Numbered from the stretch's first letter, positions 1-9,595 are shown. The stretch is DNA of 64,000 nt from Clostridiales bacterium (GCA_004558825.1 SFDB01000001.1:139468-203467), one strand, 5' to 3'. Translations and numbers: made by a program. The notes: generated from the sequence alone by a model not told the origin.

Positions 1-1
1 G

Positions 2-2125
2 GGCATAACCGACACGACCGAGTTTGACGAGGCAGCGCTCCTCGAGCAATACGGTGTGACGCCATCGGGCATAATCGACCTGAAAGGGCTCATGGGCGAC
101 AGCTCCGACAATATACCCGGAATACCGGGCGTCGGCGAAAAAACAGCGTTAAAGCTTATAAATAAATACGGTTCTCTCGAGTCTGTGCTCGAACACTGCG
201 ACGACGAAAAGGGCGCCCTGCGTCAAAAGCTTAACGATAACGCAGAGCTTGCGCGCATATCGTACAGGCTTGCAACAATAGATACAAACGCCCCAATAAC
301 CGTAACGCTCGACGACTGCGCGTTCGACACGGCAAAAATGCGCGGCGCAATACCGCTCCTTTCAAAATATGAGCTGAAAAGCATAATCTCGCGTCTCCCG
401 AGCGGCGACAGCCCCGACGGTTCGGCCGCCGAATGCGAACCTGCGGCGGAGCGTATTGTTATTCGTTCCTCCGACGAGCTTTCAGCTTTCGCCGTCATGC
501 TTTCAAAATCCGAAGCGTTTGCCGTTCATATAAGTGAAGAGCTTACGATTGCGTGCGATGACAGCCATGTCTACGCCGTATCCTTCGCCGCAACACTGTT
601 GGAGCAGGGACTTAATGAGGACGAGGTTTTCGCTGCGCTCAAGCCTGCGTTTGAGTCCGCCACCATCAAAAAGCTCACCTTTGACGCTAAGCGGCTTATG
701 CACATATTGTCGCGATATAGCATAGAGCTTGGAGGCGTAGCTTTCGACGCAATGATTGCCGACTACCTGCTTCACGCAACGCGCCCCTCTGCGACGCTAA
801 AGGCGCTTTGCGCGGACACATGGGGCGAAGTCTCCCAATGCGACGCCCACTCGATCTTTGTCCTTTATCCGCTTATGATGAAGCAGCTTGAAGAGAAGGC
901 GCTGATGAATCTTTACACCGATATCGAGCTGCCGCTAATAGGCGTGCTGTACGACATGGAGCGCACGGGCTTCAAGGTCGACACAGACATGCTCTCAAGT
1001 CTGGGCGGCGACATGTCGGCACGCATAGGCGAGCTTGAAGCCCGGATTTACGACCTCGCGGGAGGCAAGTTTTCCATACTCTCCACAAAGCAGCTCGGCG
1101 ACGTGCTTTTCGTAAAGCTCGGCCTGCCTCCCGTCAGGAAAACAAAAACCGGCTTCTCTACCGATTCCGACACTCTCGAAGCGCTGGCAGACAAGCATCC
1201 GATTGTTCCACTTATAATGGAATACCGCTTTCTTACAAAGCTGAAAAGCACTTTCATAGATGGGCTAATCGCACTTGTAAAGCGCGACACGCATCGCGTG
1301 CATACAAGCTTTAACCAGAACGTAACGGCCACGGGACGCATTTCGAGCACCGAACCGAATCTCCAGAACATACCCGTAAGAACGAGCATGGGCCGTGAAA
1401 TACGCAAGGCTTTCATTGCAAGCGACGGGTGCGTACTCGTAGGCGCAGACTATTCACAGATAGAGCTTCGTCTGCTCGCACATATAGCCGACGATGATAT
1501 CATGATACGCGCTTTCTGTAACAACGAGGATATACACAGGCGCACGGCCGCCGAAGTTTTCTCCGTACCCCCCGAAGAAGTTACGGGCGAACAGCGCTCC
1601 GCCGCCAAAGCCGTCAACTTCGGCATCGTGTACGGAATAAGCGATTTCGGGCTTGCGCGAAACCTCGGCATTAGCCGTTATCGCGCAAACGAATATATAA
1701 ACATGTATAAAGAACGATATAAAGGCGTGAGCACATATATGAAGCAAAGCGTTGAAACCGCAAGGAAAAACGGCTATGCGGTCACGCTTTTCGGGAGGCG
1801 GCGCGATTTGCCGGAGCTTAAATCGTCTAACTTCAATACTCGCTCTTTCGGCGAACGCGTCGCAATGAATATGCCCATTCAGGGCTCCGCAGCAGACATT
1901 ATAAAGCTTGCGATGGTGCGCGTCGCAAAGGCGCTGCGCGATGAGGGCCTCCATGCAAGGCTTGTGCTTCAAATACACGACGAGCTTATAATCGACTGTC
2001 CCGTTGACGAAGCGGAGCGCGTCGCGTGCATACTGCGCGACTGTATGCAGCACGCCGCCTCGCTAAAGGTTCCCCTCATAGCAGACGTCGCCAAAGGCAG
2101 AAGCTGGTACGACACGAAAGGATAA
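2..2125 (+). CDS. polA: DNA polymerase I (5'-truncated by window edge)
   Basis: Replicative repair polymerase that removes primers and fills gaps. The frame is open from base 2, so the GTG at 56 is internal and the gene starts before the window. The remaining 5'-nuclease part includes the helical-arch DNA-binding segment GDSSDNIPGIPGVGEK (95-142). The middle (about 430-900) has the position of the 3'-5' exonuclease domain but lacks the acidic DxE motif (AVHISEE stands where DxE is expected), as in Bacillus and Taq enzymes, so proofreading is probably absent. The polymerase domain is intact: motif A DYSQIELR (1448-1471), motif B RSAAKAVNFGIVYG (1594-1635), motif C HDELI (1976-1990). coaE follows after 3 bases, so the two are probably co-transcribed. 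Confidence 0.97.
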   Translation, partial: GITDTTEFDEAALLEQYGVTPSGIIDLKGLMGDSSDNIPGIPGVGEKTALKLINKYGSLESVLEHCDDEKGALRQKLNDNAELARISYRLATIDTNAPITVTLDDCAFDTAKMRGAIPLLSKYELKSIISRLPSGDSPDGSAAECEPAAERIVIRSSDELSAFAVMLSKSEAFAVHISEELTIACDDSHVYAVSFAATLLEQGLNEDEVFAALKPAFESATIKKLTFDAKRLMHILSRYSIELGGVAFDAMIADYLLHATRPSATLKALCADTWGEVSQCDAHSIFVLYPLMMKQLEEKALMNLYTDIELPLIGVLYDMERTGFKVDTDMLSSLGGDMSARIGELEARIYDLAGGKFSILSTKQLGDVLFVKLGLPPVRKTKTGFSTDSDTLEALADKHPIVPLIMEYRFLTKLKSTFIDGLIALVKRDTHRVHTSFNQNVTATGRISSTEPNLQNIPVRTSMGREIRKAFIASDGCVLVGADYSQIELRLLAHIADDDIMIRAFCNNEDIHRRTAAEVFSVPPEEVTGEQRSAAKAVNFGIVYGISDFGLARNLGISRYRANEYINMYKERYKGVSTYMKQSVETARKNGYAVTLFGRRRDLPELKSSNFNTRSFGERVAMNMPIQGSAADIIKLAMVRVAKALRDEGLHARLVLQIHDELIIDCPVDEAERVACILRDCMQHAASLKVPLIADVAKGRSWYDTKG

Positions 2126-2128
2126 CAT

Positions 2129-2740
2129 ATGGCCGTATACGGATTGACCGGCGGAATTGCCTCGGGTAAATCATGCGTTTCAAGGCGGCTCGCCGAGCTC
2201 GGCGCGATTATTATCGACGCCGACAAGATATCCCATGAAATAATGCGCTTTGACCGCGGCGCAGTATCGGCGGTACGCAAAGCTTTTGGGAACGGCGTTA
2301 TCACTCCGCACGGCGATATCGACAGGCGCGCGCTCGGCGCGCTCGTATTCGCAGACAAAAGCAAGCTGGAGCTGCTCAATTCGATAATGCACCCGCTCAT
2401 AACGGACGCCGTACTCTCTGAGCTCGCCAAAGCAAAAAAAAGCGGGGCGATCGTGATAGTTGATGCTCCGCTCCTGATACAAACGGGGCTTGATAAGCAC
2501 ACCGACGGCGTTATAGTCGTGTACGCCGACGTTGAGAACCGAGTAAAGCGCATAATAAAGCGCGACAATATTTCAGACGCCCGTGCGCGGGAGCGTATCG
2601 CATCACAGGAGAGCGATGATTTTCTTTTGAGTCACGCTTCGTTTGCGATCGAAAACAACGGCTCGCTCGACGAGCTCATCAAAAAGACTGACGGGCTGTA
2701 TGCTCTGCTCATGGAAAAGGCGGTAAATAATGATGAATAA
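2129..2740 (+). CDS. coaE: Dephospho-CoA kinase
   Basis: Last step of coenzyme A synthesis: phosphorylates the 3'-hydroxyl of dephospho-CoA with ATP. 203 aa, normal for the family. The P-loop GGIASGKS is at residues 8-15, followed by the usual DAD substrate segment (IIDADKISHE, about 28-37) and a LID-like arginine-rich stretch with RIIKRD and ARERIASQ (about 139-157). It starts 3 bases after the polA stop; polA-coaE adjacency is common in Firmicutes. The 3' end overlaps the next start codon by 11 bases. Confidence 0.95.
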   Translation: MAVYGLTGGIASGKSCVSRRLAELGAIIIDADKISHEIMRFDRGAVSAVRKAFGNGVITPHGDIDRRALGALVFADKSKLELLNSIMHPLITDAVLSELAKAKKSGAIVIVDAPLLIQTGLDKHTDGVIVVYADVENRVKRIIKRDNISDARARERIASQESDDFLLSHASFAIENNGSLDELIKKTDGLYALLMEKAVNNDE

Positions 2741-4367
2741 AAATACATTTGCAAGGCTTATCGCGTCGCTGCTCATTGCATCCGCGCTCATCGGCTGCAT
2801 TGGATGCGCCGCAGACCGTTCGGGCGCCGAGCCGACGGCAACGCCGCTCCTTATGCCCACCCCTACCCCGCAGATACAGCCCGTACCCGGCGGCGAACTC
2901 ATAATGCCCATACCCGCCAACGCCGAAGCTCACAACCCGCTCACCGTTTCAAACAGGGAAATGCTTAACATGTATTCGCTCATATTCGAGGGGCTTGTTT
3001 ATCTTGACGAAAGTGGAATACTTGCGCCGATGCTCGCGGAAAACTGGTCGTGCGACGAAACGGGGCGCGTGTGGACTTTTAACATTCGCCGGGGCGTCAA
3101 ATGGCACAGACTTGCCTCCGAGCTTACAGCCGATGACATAATTTATACCGTCAATATAATCAAAAATATGGACGGCGGATCGTACTACAGCTATAACGTA
3201 TCAAAAATAGAAAGCATCGAAAAAGCAGACGCATACACCGTCCGCATGACGATGACGCACGCCGGCATAAGCCCCGTTACGCTTTTAACTTTCCCGATAA
3301 TATGCGCGCAAAGCAGCATGGACGATATGCCCGTCGGTACCGGCCCCTACGCGATAACCTCACAAAGCGGAGACACTATAACGCTTGAAGCCAATAAGCT
3401 TTGGTGGAAACAGACGCCGTATCTTGAGAGGATAACGCTAAAGGAGCGTGACAACACCGAGAGCGAGCTTGCTTCCTTTGCGGCGGGACAGCTTAACATG
3501 GTTTTCACATCGGTGCTGCACGCAGGACGCTATCGCGACGAAGGCAAAACAAGCGTTATCGATATAATGACGCAGACTATGGAAACGCTTCTTATAAACC
3601 ATTCATCGACCATACTTGCTTCGCAGGATGTCCGCAAGGCGCTCGCCTACGGGATAGACAGAAGCGACATAATTTCAAACGTCTACATGAATAAAGCCGT
3701 CGCATGCGACGTACCGATAGCGCCCGACTCCTACGCATACGATTCCAAATACAAAAAGTACGACTTTAACCGTTCGTATGCACTGTCGCTGCTGTCGCAT
3801 CTTGGCTGGGAAGACGTAGACGACGACGGCATACTTGAAAACAAAGCCGCGCAGTCTGCCGAGCTCAAGCTCAAGCTCCTCGTAAGCACGTCGGCCGACA
3901 ACACGCTCCGTGCCGATGCGGCAAAGAGGATTGCGGCGCAGCTTCTCGAAATGGGCATAGAGGTTGAGATAAAAGAAGTGCCGTTCGCCACGGAGGCGGC
4001 GGACGATGAGGACTTTATATCGCTCCTCGCGGACGGGGACTTCGACCTCGCGCTTGCCGGGTTCAATCTCGGGCGTGATCTCGACCTGACGCAGTATGTC
4101 TCGTCGCTCGGTGCGCTCAATTACGGCAAGTACTACGGCGTCAAGCTCGACGCGCTTGCAAAGGATCTCGCTCAGGCGGCCGACCAGACGGCGGCGCGCG
4201 ATGCGGCGGCTCTGTTTCAGGAGGAATTTATCGATTCGCTCCCGTTCATAGTGCTTTATTTCAGGCAGAGCAGCGTAATCTATTCTTCTAAAATCAAGGG
4301 TGTTTCCTCGCTCCGAGAGCCTGACGTCATGCTCAACGCATATAAATGGTATACAAATTGGAAGTAA
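2730..4367 (+). CDS. Oligopeptide-type ABC transporter substrate-binding lipoprotein (SBP_bac_5)
   Basis: 545 aa secreted, lipid-anchored protein. A lipoprotein signal peptide ends at Cys23 or Cys26 (SALIGCIGC), followed by a Thr/Pro-rich linker (TPTPQIQP). The mature part shows family 5 features: GLVYLDESGILAPMLAENW, the motif GVKWHRLASELTADDIIYT and the late segment with repeated DVRKALAYGIDRSDI. It should bind oligopeptides or other small solutes outside the cell. No permease or ATPase genes lie nearby, so it is an orphan binding protein or works with a distant transporter. It overlaps coaE by 11 bases (ATGATGAATAA), suggesting translational coupling. A short inverted repeat AAATTGG/CCAATTT spans the stop codon (about 4353-4378) and may help termination. 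Confidence 0.9.
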   Translation: MMNKNTFARLIASLLIASALIGCIGCAADRSGAEPTATPLLMPTPTPQIQPVPGGELIMPIPANAEAHNPLTVSNREMLNMYSLIFEGLVYLDESGILAPMLAENWSCDETGRVWTFNIRRGVKWHRLASELTADDIIYTVNIIKNMDGGSYYSYNVSKIESIEKADAYTVRMTMTHAGISPVTLLTFPIICAQSSMDDMPVGTGPYAITSQSGDTITLEANKLWWKQTPYLERITLKERDNTESELASFAAGQLNMVFTSVLHAGRYRDEGKTSVIDIMTQTMETLLINHSSTILASQDVRKALAYGIDRSDIISNVYMNKAVACDVPIAPDSYAYDSKYKKYDFNRSYALSLLSHLGWEDVDDDGILENKAAQSAELKLKLLVSTSADNTLRADAAKRIAAQLLEMGIEVEIKEVPFATEAADDEDFISLLADGDFDLALAGFNLGRDLDLTQYVSSLGALNYGKYYGVKLDALAKDLAQAADQTAARDAAALFQEEFIDSLPFIVLYFRQSSVIYSSKIKGVSSLREPDVMLNAYKWYTNWK

Positions 4368-4416
4368 CGCCCAATTTCGTATAGAACATCCGCATCGCCC
4401 TTTTTCAGTCGAGGCT

Positions 4417-5298
4417 TCACAATATCGATTTGGCTATATGCATAAAATATCCTTCCATGCCGTCGCTGTCTGCGGCATGGATTTCTTTTGCGCCTATTAC
4501 ACGCATTTCATACGCAAGTATCGCCGCGCCGCATATTATTACGTCGTGGCGCTTTACAAGCAGCGGATGATGTCTGCGCTTTTCTCCCATCCTGTCAAGC
4601 TCTTCAATAAGCCCCTCGAGAGAATCCGGTGTTATCACAGCATCCTTTATACGCTCCGGGTCATACGATTCCATGCCGAGCGAAAGCGCCGCAAGCGTCG
4701 TTATCGTTCCTCCGACGCCTGTCCAACGGTCTTCATCAAGCTTCGGCAGCTTCAGCATACATTCGAGGGCGTCTTCTATGTTCGTGCGCAATTCGGAAAG
4801 GCTTGCGGCCCCCTTCGTCAAGTCTCGGGCGCGCACGCAGCCCATGGGCGCACTCGTGCAGAAGCTTTGCGTTGTTATCTGCGTAGAGCCGCCGCCTATG
4901 TCTATAAGCCCGCCGCCCGCATCGCCGACGGCTCCGTCGTATGCGTACCTCGCCTCACGTTCGCCCGAAAGCACATCTACGGACGCACCCGTTGCAGCAG
5001 CAAGCGTTTTCACAAATTCTCCGCCGTTTGAAGCGTCGCGTACGGCGCTCGTCGCATATGCAAACACGCGTATGCCGCATTCGTCTGCCTCCTTGGCAAA
5101 CGTCGCCGCCGCGTCGAGCGTGTCGCGCATAGCGCGTTCATTCAGCACTCCGCTCTCTATAAGCCCTTCGCCCAGGCGCGTCGTTATAAGCTTCTTTGGC
5201 GACGACGAATAGCTCTCGCCGTCAAAAGCATATAGGGCGCATCGAATTGAGTTGCTGCCGATATCTATCACGGCGGCACGCTTTATGTTGTCCGTCAC
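4417..5298 (-). CDS. Ppx/GppA family exopolyphosphatase / guanosine pentaphosphatase
   Basis: 293 aa ASKHA-fold phosphatase that hydrolyses polyphosphate or pppGpp. Motifs: phosphate-1 loop VIDIGSNSIRCALYAF near residue 10, SGEREARYAYDGAV in the middle, second phosphate loop LIDIGGGSTQITT (about 137-149). The length matches the short single-domain form lacking the C-terminal HD region of E. coli Ppx. Start is GTG at 5298, because GGAG at the end of the preceding gene sits at a good distance; the upstream gene stops at 5301, leaving 2 bases between them. It is co-transcribed with the FtsB/DivIC-like gene, an arrangement often seen in Clostridia. Confidence 0.9.
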   Translation of the reverse strand: MTDNIKRAAVIDIGSNSIRCALYAFDGESYSSSPKKLITTRLGEGLIESGVLNERAMRDTLDAAATFAKEADECGIRVFAYATSAVRDASNGGEFVKTLAAATGASVDVLSGEREARYAYDGAVGDAGGGLIDIGGGSTQITTQSFCTSAPMGCVRARDLTKGAASLSELRTNIEDALECMLKLPKLDEDRWTGVGGTITTLAALSLGMESYDPERIKDAVITPDSLEGLIEELDRMGEKRRHHPLLVKRHDVIICGAAILAYEMRVIGAKEIHAADSDGMEGYFMHIAKSIL

Positions 5299-5300
5299 GA

Positions 5301-5603
5301 TTATTCTCCGGATGTGTCGAAAATTATGTCGTCGGGAAGCACATAGCCAAAACGCTCACGCGCCTGCTGCTCAAGATACTCCTTGCTGCCCGAGTATTCT
5401 ATCATAAATTCAAGGCGCTGTTCATCACGAAGCATTTCGTTATATCTCTGTTCGAGCGCATCATACTCGGAGTTTATCTCGCCAAGCTTATTCATTTGCC
5501 GCACGGCGTTAACGGCAACGAAACAGGTCGCCGCCGCCAAGACGACGGTGACTGCCAGCGCAAATATCAAAAACCGTTTTTTTCTCATTCTGATGCTTTG
5601 CAC
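5301..5603 (-). CDS. FtsB/DivIC-like septum formation initiator
   Basis: 100 aa bitopic membrane protein. A basic N terminus (RMRKKR) is followed by one transmembrane helix (about 11-33) and a coiled coil (about 38-68, with many E/L/R), then the conserved C-terminal segment EYLEQQARERFGYVLPDDIIF. This is the DivIC/FtsB pattern: a divisome component bridging FtsL/DivIB and the septal synthase, acting on the outer face of the membrane. GTG start at 5603 with GGAGG six bases upstream. First gene of a two-gene unit with the Ppx/GppA gene; a promoter lies at 5622-5650. Confidence 0.85.
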   Translation of the reverse strand: MQSIRMRKKRFLIFALAVTVVLAAATCFVAVNAVRQMNKLGEINSEYDALEQRYNEMLRDEQRLEFMIEYSGSKEYLEQQARERFGYVLPDDIIFDTSGE

Positions 5604-5621
5604 GGATTGCCTCCGGGTATA

Positions 5622-5650
5622 TGTATAGATATATTTAGTTTATTTCACAA
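5622..5650 (-). promoter_or_regulatory. Promoter of FtsB-like/Ppx operon
   Basis: On the minus strand TTGTGA (5650-5645), 17-base spacer, TATACA (5627-5622), just before the Shine-Dalgarno sequence of the 5603 start. Read by eye. Confidence 0.5.
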
Positions 5651-5745
5651 TTTCTGTTTTTGCAATATCTTTTGCAAATATTCTTTGCTTTTGCGAAAAA
5701 TCGCAGTAATTCTCATGAGCCGCTTTCCGTCCTTACGGCATTCAA

Positions 5746-5776
5746 AATCCACCGAAGAGAAACTCTGCGGTGGATT
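5746..5776 (-). terminator. Hairpin terminator after ABC permease operon
   Basis: Inverted repeat AATCCACCG/CGGTGGATT (loop 13), followed on the minus strand by TTTTG. It lies 20 bases past the stop of the permease gene, so it probably ends the three-gene ABC operon. Confidence 0.6.
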
Positions 5777-5796
5777 CCGTACAGATTCAGATTCAG

Positions 5797-7098
5797 TTAG
5801 TCGTTCCTTATCGCCGTCAACGGTGAAAGGCGCATCGCCCTAAGCGCGGGATAAATGCCCGACGCAAGAGCCACAAGTATCGAGAACGCAACCGCGCCGA
5901 ACGCAAGATACGGCGGAATTATACTCTTAAAACCGACATCGCCTATGAACTTATTCAGTACGCCCGACAAAAGGTAGCTCAAGCCTATGCCCGCCGCGCC
6001 CCCGAAAAGGCCAATGAACGAGGCCTCGGAGAGAAACAGCCCCGCGATGTTCGACATTCTGCAGCCGAGCACCTTGATTATGCCTATCTCCTTCGTGCGC
6101 TCATATATACTCATCATCATCGTATTCATTATGCCTATTGCCGCAACAAGCAGCGATACGCCGCCAATCGCGCCAAGCAGATACTGTATCTGCTTCATAT
6201 TCTTTTCAGCCGCATCGAGCGCATCCTGAAGGCTGTTCGTGCCGTAGCCCATGGCGTCAATGGCGTCTTTAACATCCTTAACGGATTTGGCGTCGGCGCA
6301 TTTTACCGTAACCTGCTGATACTTGCTCGTATCTATAGATATAAACGTGCTGTTTTCCTTGGCGAGCTTTTTAAGCGCCTCAAGGTCCATCAGACAGTAC
6401 CAGCTGAAGTCGTTATTGCTTTCATCCAGAATGCCCACCGGGTTTATCCTGTAAAGCTTGCCTTTCTGCACGGCTTCGCCATCAGTGCCGTAGCCGCCTT
6501 CACCATACATATTGTTATAATCAAACGTAAGCTGTATGCGCGTGTCCTTCGTCACCTTTGGATTCCCGTCTCTGTCGACGGCCGGTTTCCACGTTTTAGG
6601 GTCATAAAAGTTGCTGAGCGTCTGGCTGCCGAGCACAAGCTCATACGTCGTGCCTCCCTTATACTGCGGGTACTCACCCTCGCTGAGCGTTATGCCGAAC
6701 TTATCGGCAACGTCGGAGTCTATGCCGAGTATCGATATATCCGCATAGTATTTCCCGCATTTGAGTATGCCCCATGCCTCGATTCGCGGCATCACTGCGA
6801 CAACTCCCGGAAGCTGCTTGAACGCCTCAACGCTCTTTTTATCGAGCCTTACCTCTGTCGATGTGCCGCCCATACCGTCCGGCGACTCCGTCCATTTGTA
6901 GGACATGACGGTTATGTTCGTAAGGCTCCCTATGCTCGCATACGAGTCTATGGTAGCCTGCCTTATGCCTACTCCGAGTGAAACCATTACAACTATCGAC
7001 GTTGTACCTATAACCATGCCGAGTACGGTCAAGAACGCACGGAGCTTTCTGCGCCATAGATTCAGCAGCGCAGTACGCAGCATGTCAAAGAATCTCAT
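5797..7098 (-). CDS. ABC transporter permease, MacB/FtsX type
   Basis: 433 aa membrane protein. One N-terminal transmembrane helix (about 17-40, with LRAFLTVLGMVIGTTSIVVMVSLG), a large extracytoplasmic MacB-PCD domain (about 45-290), then three C-terminal helices (about 305-330, 350-382, 392-420) around the conserved YERTKEIGIIKVLGC loop, the FtsX signature coupling to the ATPase. Such permeases work mechanically, driving extraction or export of lipoproteins, peptides or drugs rather than forming a classic channel. The start codon overlaps the upstream stop by 4 bases (7095-7098). Encoded with its ATPase (8820) and a large surface protein (7095), so the three likely form one complex. Confidence 0.9.
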   Translation of the reverse strand: MRFFDMLRTALLNLWRRKLRAFLTVLGMVIGTTSIVVMVSLGVGIRQATIDSYASIGSLTNITVMSYKWTESPDGMGGTSTEVRLDKKSVEAFKQLPGVVAVMPRIEAWGILKCGKYYADISILGIDSDVADKFGITLSEGEYPQYKGGTTYELVLGSQTLSNFYDPKTWKPAVDRDGNPKVTKDTRIQLTFDYNNMYGEGGYGTDGEAVQKGKLYRINPVGILDESNNDFSWYCLMDLEALKKLAKENSTFISIDTSKYQQVTVKCADAKSVKDVKDAIDAMGYGTNSLQDALDAAEKNMKQIQYLLGAIGGVSLLVAAIGIMNTMMMSIYERTKEIGIIKVLGCRMSNIAGLFLSEASFIGLFGGAAGIGLSYLLSGVLNKFIGDVGFKSIIPPYLAFGAVAFSILVALASGIYPALRAMRLSPLTAIRND

Positions 7099-8798
7099 AC
7101 ATCCTCCAATCGCCTTTCACGACGCTTGCGGAGTACGACAATAAGCACGGACGCCGCGCCGATAAATGCGGCGCCAATTATAACCCATGCCCACCACGGA
7201 AAAGCTCCGCCTGTATCTTCAGGTATATCGGGCACAATCGGGTCAAACGTCGGATCGTACGGCTGTTCCTCGTTTACAAACAGGTTGAACGGAAGTTCTT
7301 CGGTTATGGTTTCGCCGAAAACATCCTCGTATGTAATTATAACCTTGCCCGCTATATCTCCGCCGATGCTCGGAATGACGACAAAATCCGCCCGCATCTC
7401 GGAGCCGCCCGGTATGTTTCCGCCAAAGTAGTTTTCCTCCATAGCAAGGCCCTCGCCCTCGACGGTGACCATGCAGTTATATATAGACGACCTTCCAAGA
7501 TTATAGAGAGCAAATGACATCGACACGCCCTGGCCTACCCATGCATCGTCATATATCGTAAGAGTATCGAGCTTAGTCCTTATGTGCTGCGATACGGATA
7601 GCGTCAGCGTTTCGCTCGGCGTGTATGTATGTTTGCTCGACGAGCCTTCATAGCTGAACTCAACGTTCATCGTATACGTCCTGGCTTCCGCATCGGACGG
7701 CGTCTGGAGCGTCATTGTGACCGTCTTTGTTTCGCCCTTTGCTATCTTATCGATATATATCGTGTTCGAGCCGGAGTTTGCAGGAAGAACGACGTTATTC
7801 GGGTCGGTTATCCTAAGCTGGAGATTCTGTATTGCTTCCTCGGAAGACGTATTCTTCAGGTTAAGCGTTATGTCAAACTCGTCGCCCGCATATATCCTGT
7901 CTACACTCGTTGCGAACGATTCGATTATAAGCTTTGGCATCGATACGAGCGCATCGGGATCTGTCGCCGTACCCGCCATGCCGTTCTTGACCGTCACAAA
8001 TACGCTTACGGTGCATTCTTTTATGGCGTTAGTTCCGTCTCTGTATGAAACCTTGAAATCGACCTGTTTTACGCCGTTGGTCGCCTCCTTGCTGAGCTTG
8101 AGGTTATAAACAAATTCAACAATATAGTTCGGATACAGCGTGCCGTAGCAGCTCTGGGTGTAGTCGATCTCTTCTATCACAAACGGGAACGATTCAAGGC
8201 TTGTCGAGATGACGGGCGTAACTTTTATGTCATAGGCAAGCCCCTTGCGGCACATAAGCGGAAGGCGTATGTTAATCCGCTTGCCCGCATCTCCCTCGGG
8301 AGCGGGAACGGGTTTGCCGGACGTGTCGACCGGGCTTATCATTATCTGCGACTCGGTATCGGGGTCAGACGGATCAACGACAGGCTCGCTTGTCTTTTGA
8401 ATCGATACTTTAACGCTTTTGGGCATCGACGCCTCTTCGAAAAAGAGCTGAAGCGTTTCGGAATACGTGCCCTGCATTGCGCTGCCGATTACCGAGGCCG
8501 TAACAAGTATCCACGAAGTCTTGTTAGGTTCAATGGTCGTGTTGCCGTTCACCGAATCGACCTTGGCAAGCACGTTGCAGGTGCTTGCGGGAACTATATG
8601 CGCAAGAGTCACGGGCGTATCGCCTTTGTTTGTTATATAAAGCTGCATTTCGACGGAACCTCCGACCTCCTTGAATATCCCGTCGGCAGCTACGTCGATC
8701 TTATCGACTGTTACGGCCTCGCCCATGGCAGGCAGAAGCAAAAGACACATTGCAAGCGCAAGCGCCATCGTCGTCATGCGTCTGAAAAAACTTTTCAT
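7095..8798 (-). CDS. Large secreted, C-terminally anchored CARDB/COG1361-like protein of ABC operon
   Basis: 567 aa. Signal peptide at 1-28 (MKSFFRRMTTMALALAMCLL), then a series of immunoglobulin-like beta domains with the NEW3/CARDB look (LYITNKGDTPVTL, LNLKNTSSEEAIQNLQL, FALYNLGRSSIYNCMV), a Pro/Asp-rich stalk (DPTFDPIVPDIPED) and one C-terminal transmembrane helix (about 533-556) followed by the basic tail RKRRERR. The protein is therefore displayed outside, anchored by its C terminus. Sandwiched between an ABC ATPase and an FtsX-type permease with a 4-base overlap to the latter, it is probably the extracytoplasmic partner of that transporter. Substrate unknown. Confidence 0.75.
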   Translation of the reverse strand: MKSFFRRMTTMALALAMCLLLLPAMGEAVTVDKIDVAADGIFKEVGGSVEMQLYITNKGDTPVTLAHIVPASTCNVLAKVDSVNGNTTIEPNKTSWILVTASVIGSAMQGTYSETLQLFFEEASMPKSVKVSIQKTSEPVVDPSDPDTESQIMISPVDTSGKPVPAPEGDAGKRINIRLPLMCRKGLAYDIKVTPVISTSLESFPFVIEEIDYTQSCYGTLYPNYIVEFVYNLKLSKEATNGVKQVDFKVSYRDGTNAIKECTVSVFVTVKNGMAGTATDPDALVSMPKLIIESFATSVDRIYAGDEFDITLNLKNTSSEEAIQNLQLRITDPNNVVLPANSGSNTIYIDKIAKGETKTVTMTLQTPSDAEARTYTMNVEFSYEGSSSKHTYTPSETLTLSVSQHIRTKLDTLTIYDDAWVGQGVSMSFALYNLGRSSIYNCMVTVEGEGLAMEENYFGGNIPGGSEMRADFVVIPSIGGDIAGKVIITYEDVFGETITEELPFNLFVNEEQPYDPTFDPIVPDIPEDTGGAFPWWAWVIIGAAFIGAASVLIVVLRKRRERRLEDV

Positions 8799-8819
8799 AC
8801 GTTTATTCCCCCTAAAGCT

Positions 8820-9533
8820 TTACTGTTTGTTTTCGATTTTAACAATCCGTCCGTCAAGCAAATGTATCACCCTATCGGCATACTCCGCCATATTCGGATC
8901 ATGCGTTACCATTACGAGTGTCCTGTTATGCTTGCGCAGCGTATCGACTATCATATGCATTACCTCATCCGAAGTGCTTGAGTCAAGGTTGCCCGTCGGC
9001 TCGTCCGCAAATACAATATCGGGATTCGTCACAAGCGCCCTGGCTATACCCACGCGCTGCTGCTGTCCTCCGCTCATCTGCGTCGGTTTATGGTTCATGT
9101 GCGACTCAAGTCCCACCTCCTTGAGCATTTCGCGCGCAAGCTTATTGCGCTTGTTCGGCAGAACGCCCCTAAACGACAGTGGAAAAGCCACATTTTCAAC
9201 GGCAGTATAGTATGGCAGCAGATTGAACGACTGGAATATGAACCCGACGTGCTTCTGCCGAAACACGATAAGCTCGCTCTGCGTCATACGCTCCATATGT
9301 TTGTTGGCAATAACTATTTCGCCGCTCGTTACCGGCTCAAGCCCTGCCATGACATTCAAAAGCGTCGATTTGCCCGAGCCGGAGCGCCCTACTATGCAGC
9401 AAATCTCGCCCTGCTCTATTTTAAGGCTTACGCCGCGCAGGGCGTTCACCTCCACGCTTCCGACTTTATATACTTTTGTAACATTTCGTATGTCTATAGC
9501 AGGTACAGCGTCGCTTTTTCTAATGGCCTCCAT
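8820..9533 (-). CDS. ABC transporter ATP-binding protein, LolD/MacB type
   Basis: Complete nucleotide-binding domain: Walker A GRSGSGKS, Q-loop FQSFNLLPYYTAVENV, signature MSGGQQQR, Walker B DIVFADEPTGNLDS, H-loop VMVTHD. It should power the MacB/FtsX permease encoded two genes downstream. Start choice: ATG at 9533 has a GGGGG-rich ribosome site at a good distance and gives 237 aa. An upstream in-frame ATG at 9587 (255 aa) lacks a ribosome site but lies only 8 bases after a perfect TATAAT, so a nearly leaderless longer form is possible. The extra 18 residues look basic and unstructured. Confidence 0.93.
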   Translation of the reverse strand: MEAIRKSDAVPAIDIRNVTKVYKVGSVEVNALRGVSLKIEQGEICCIVGRSGSGKSTLLNVMAGLEPVTSGEIVIANKHMERMTQSELIVFRQKHVGFIFQSFNLLPYYTAVENVAFPLSFRGVLPNKRNKLAREMLKEVGLESHMNHKPTQMSGGQQQRVGIARALVTNPDIVFADEPTGNLDSSTSDEVMHMIVDTLRKHNRTLVMVTHDPNMAEYADRVIHLLDGRIVKIENKQ

Positions 9534-9595
9534 CGATGCATCACCCCCGATTCTTCCCCCTCGCGGAGTTATTTTGACAACAGCCATTATTTTTC

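Noticed and set aside
4300..5031. Plus-strand 243-codon frame
   Set aside because: Antisense shadow of the Ppx/GppA gene, rich in Arg/His/Cys as expected for a complement frame.
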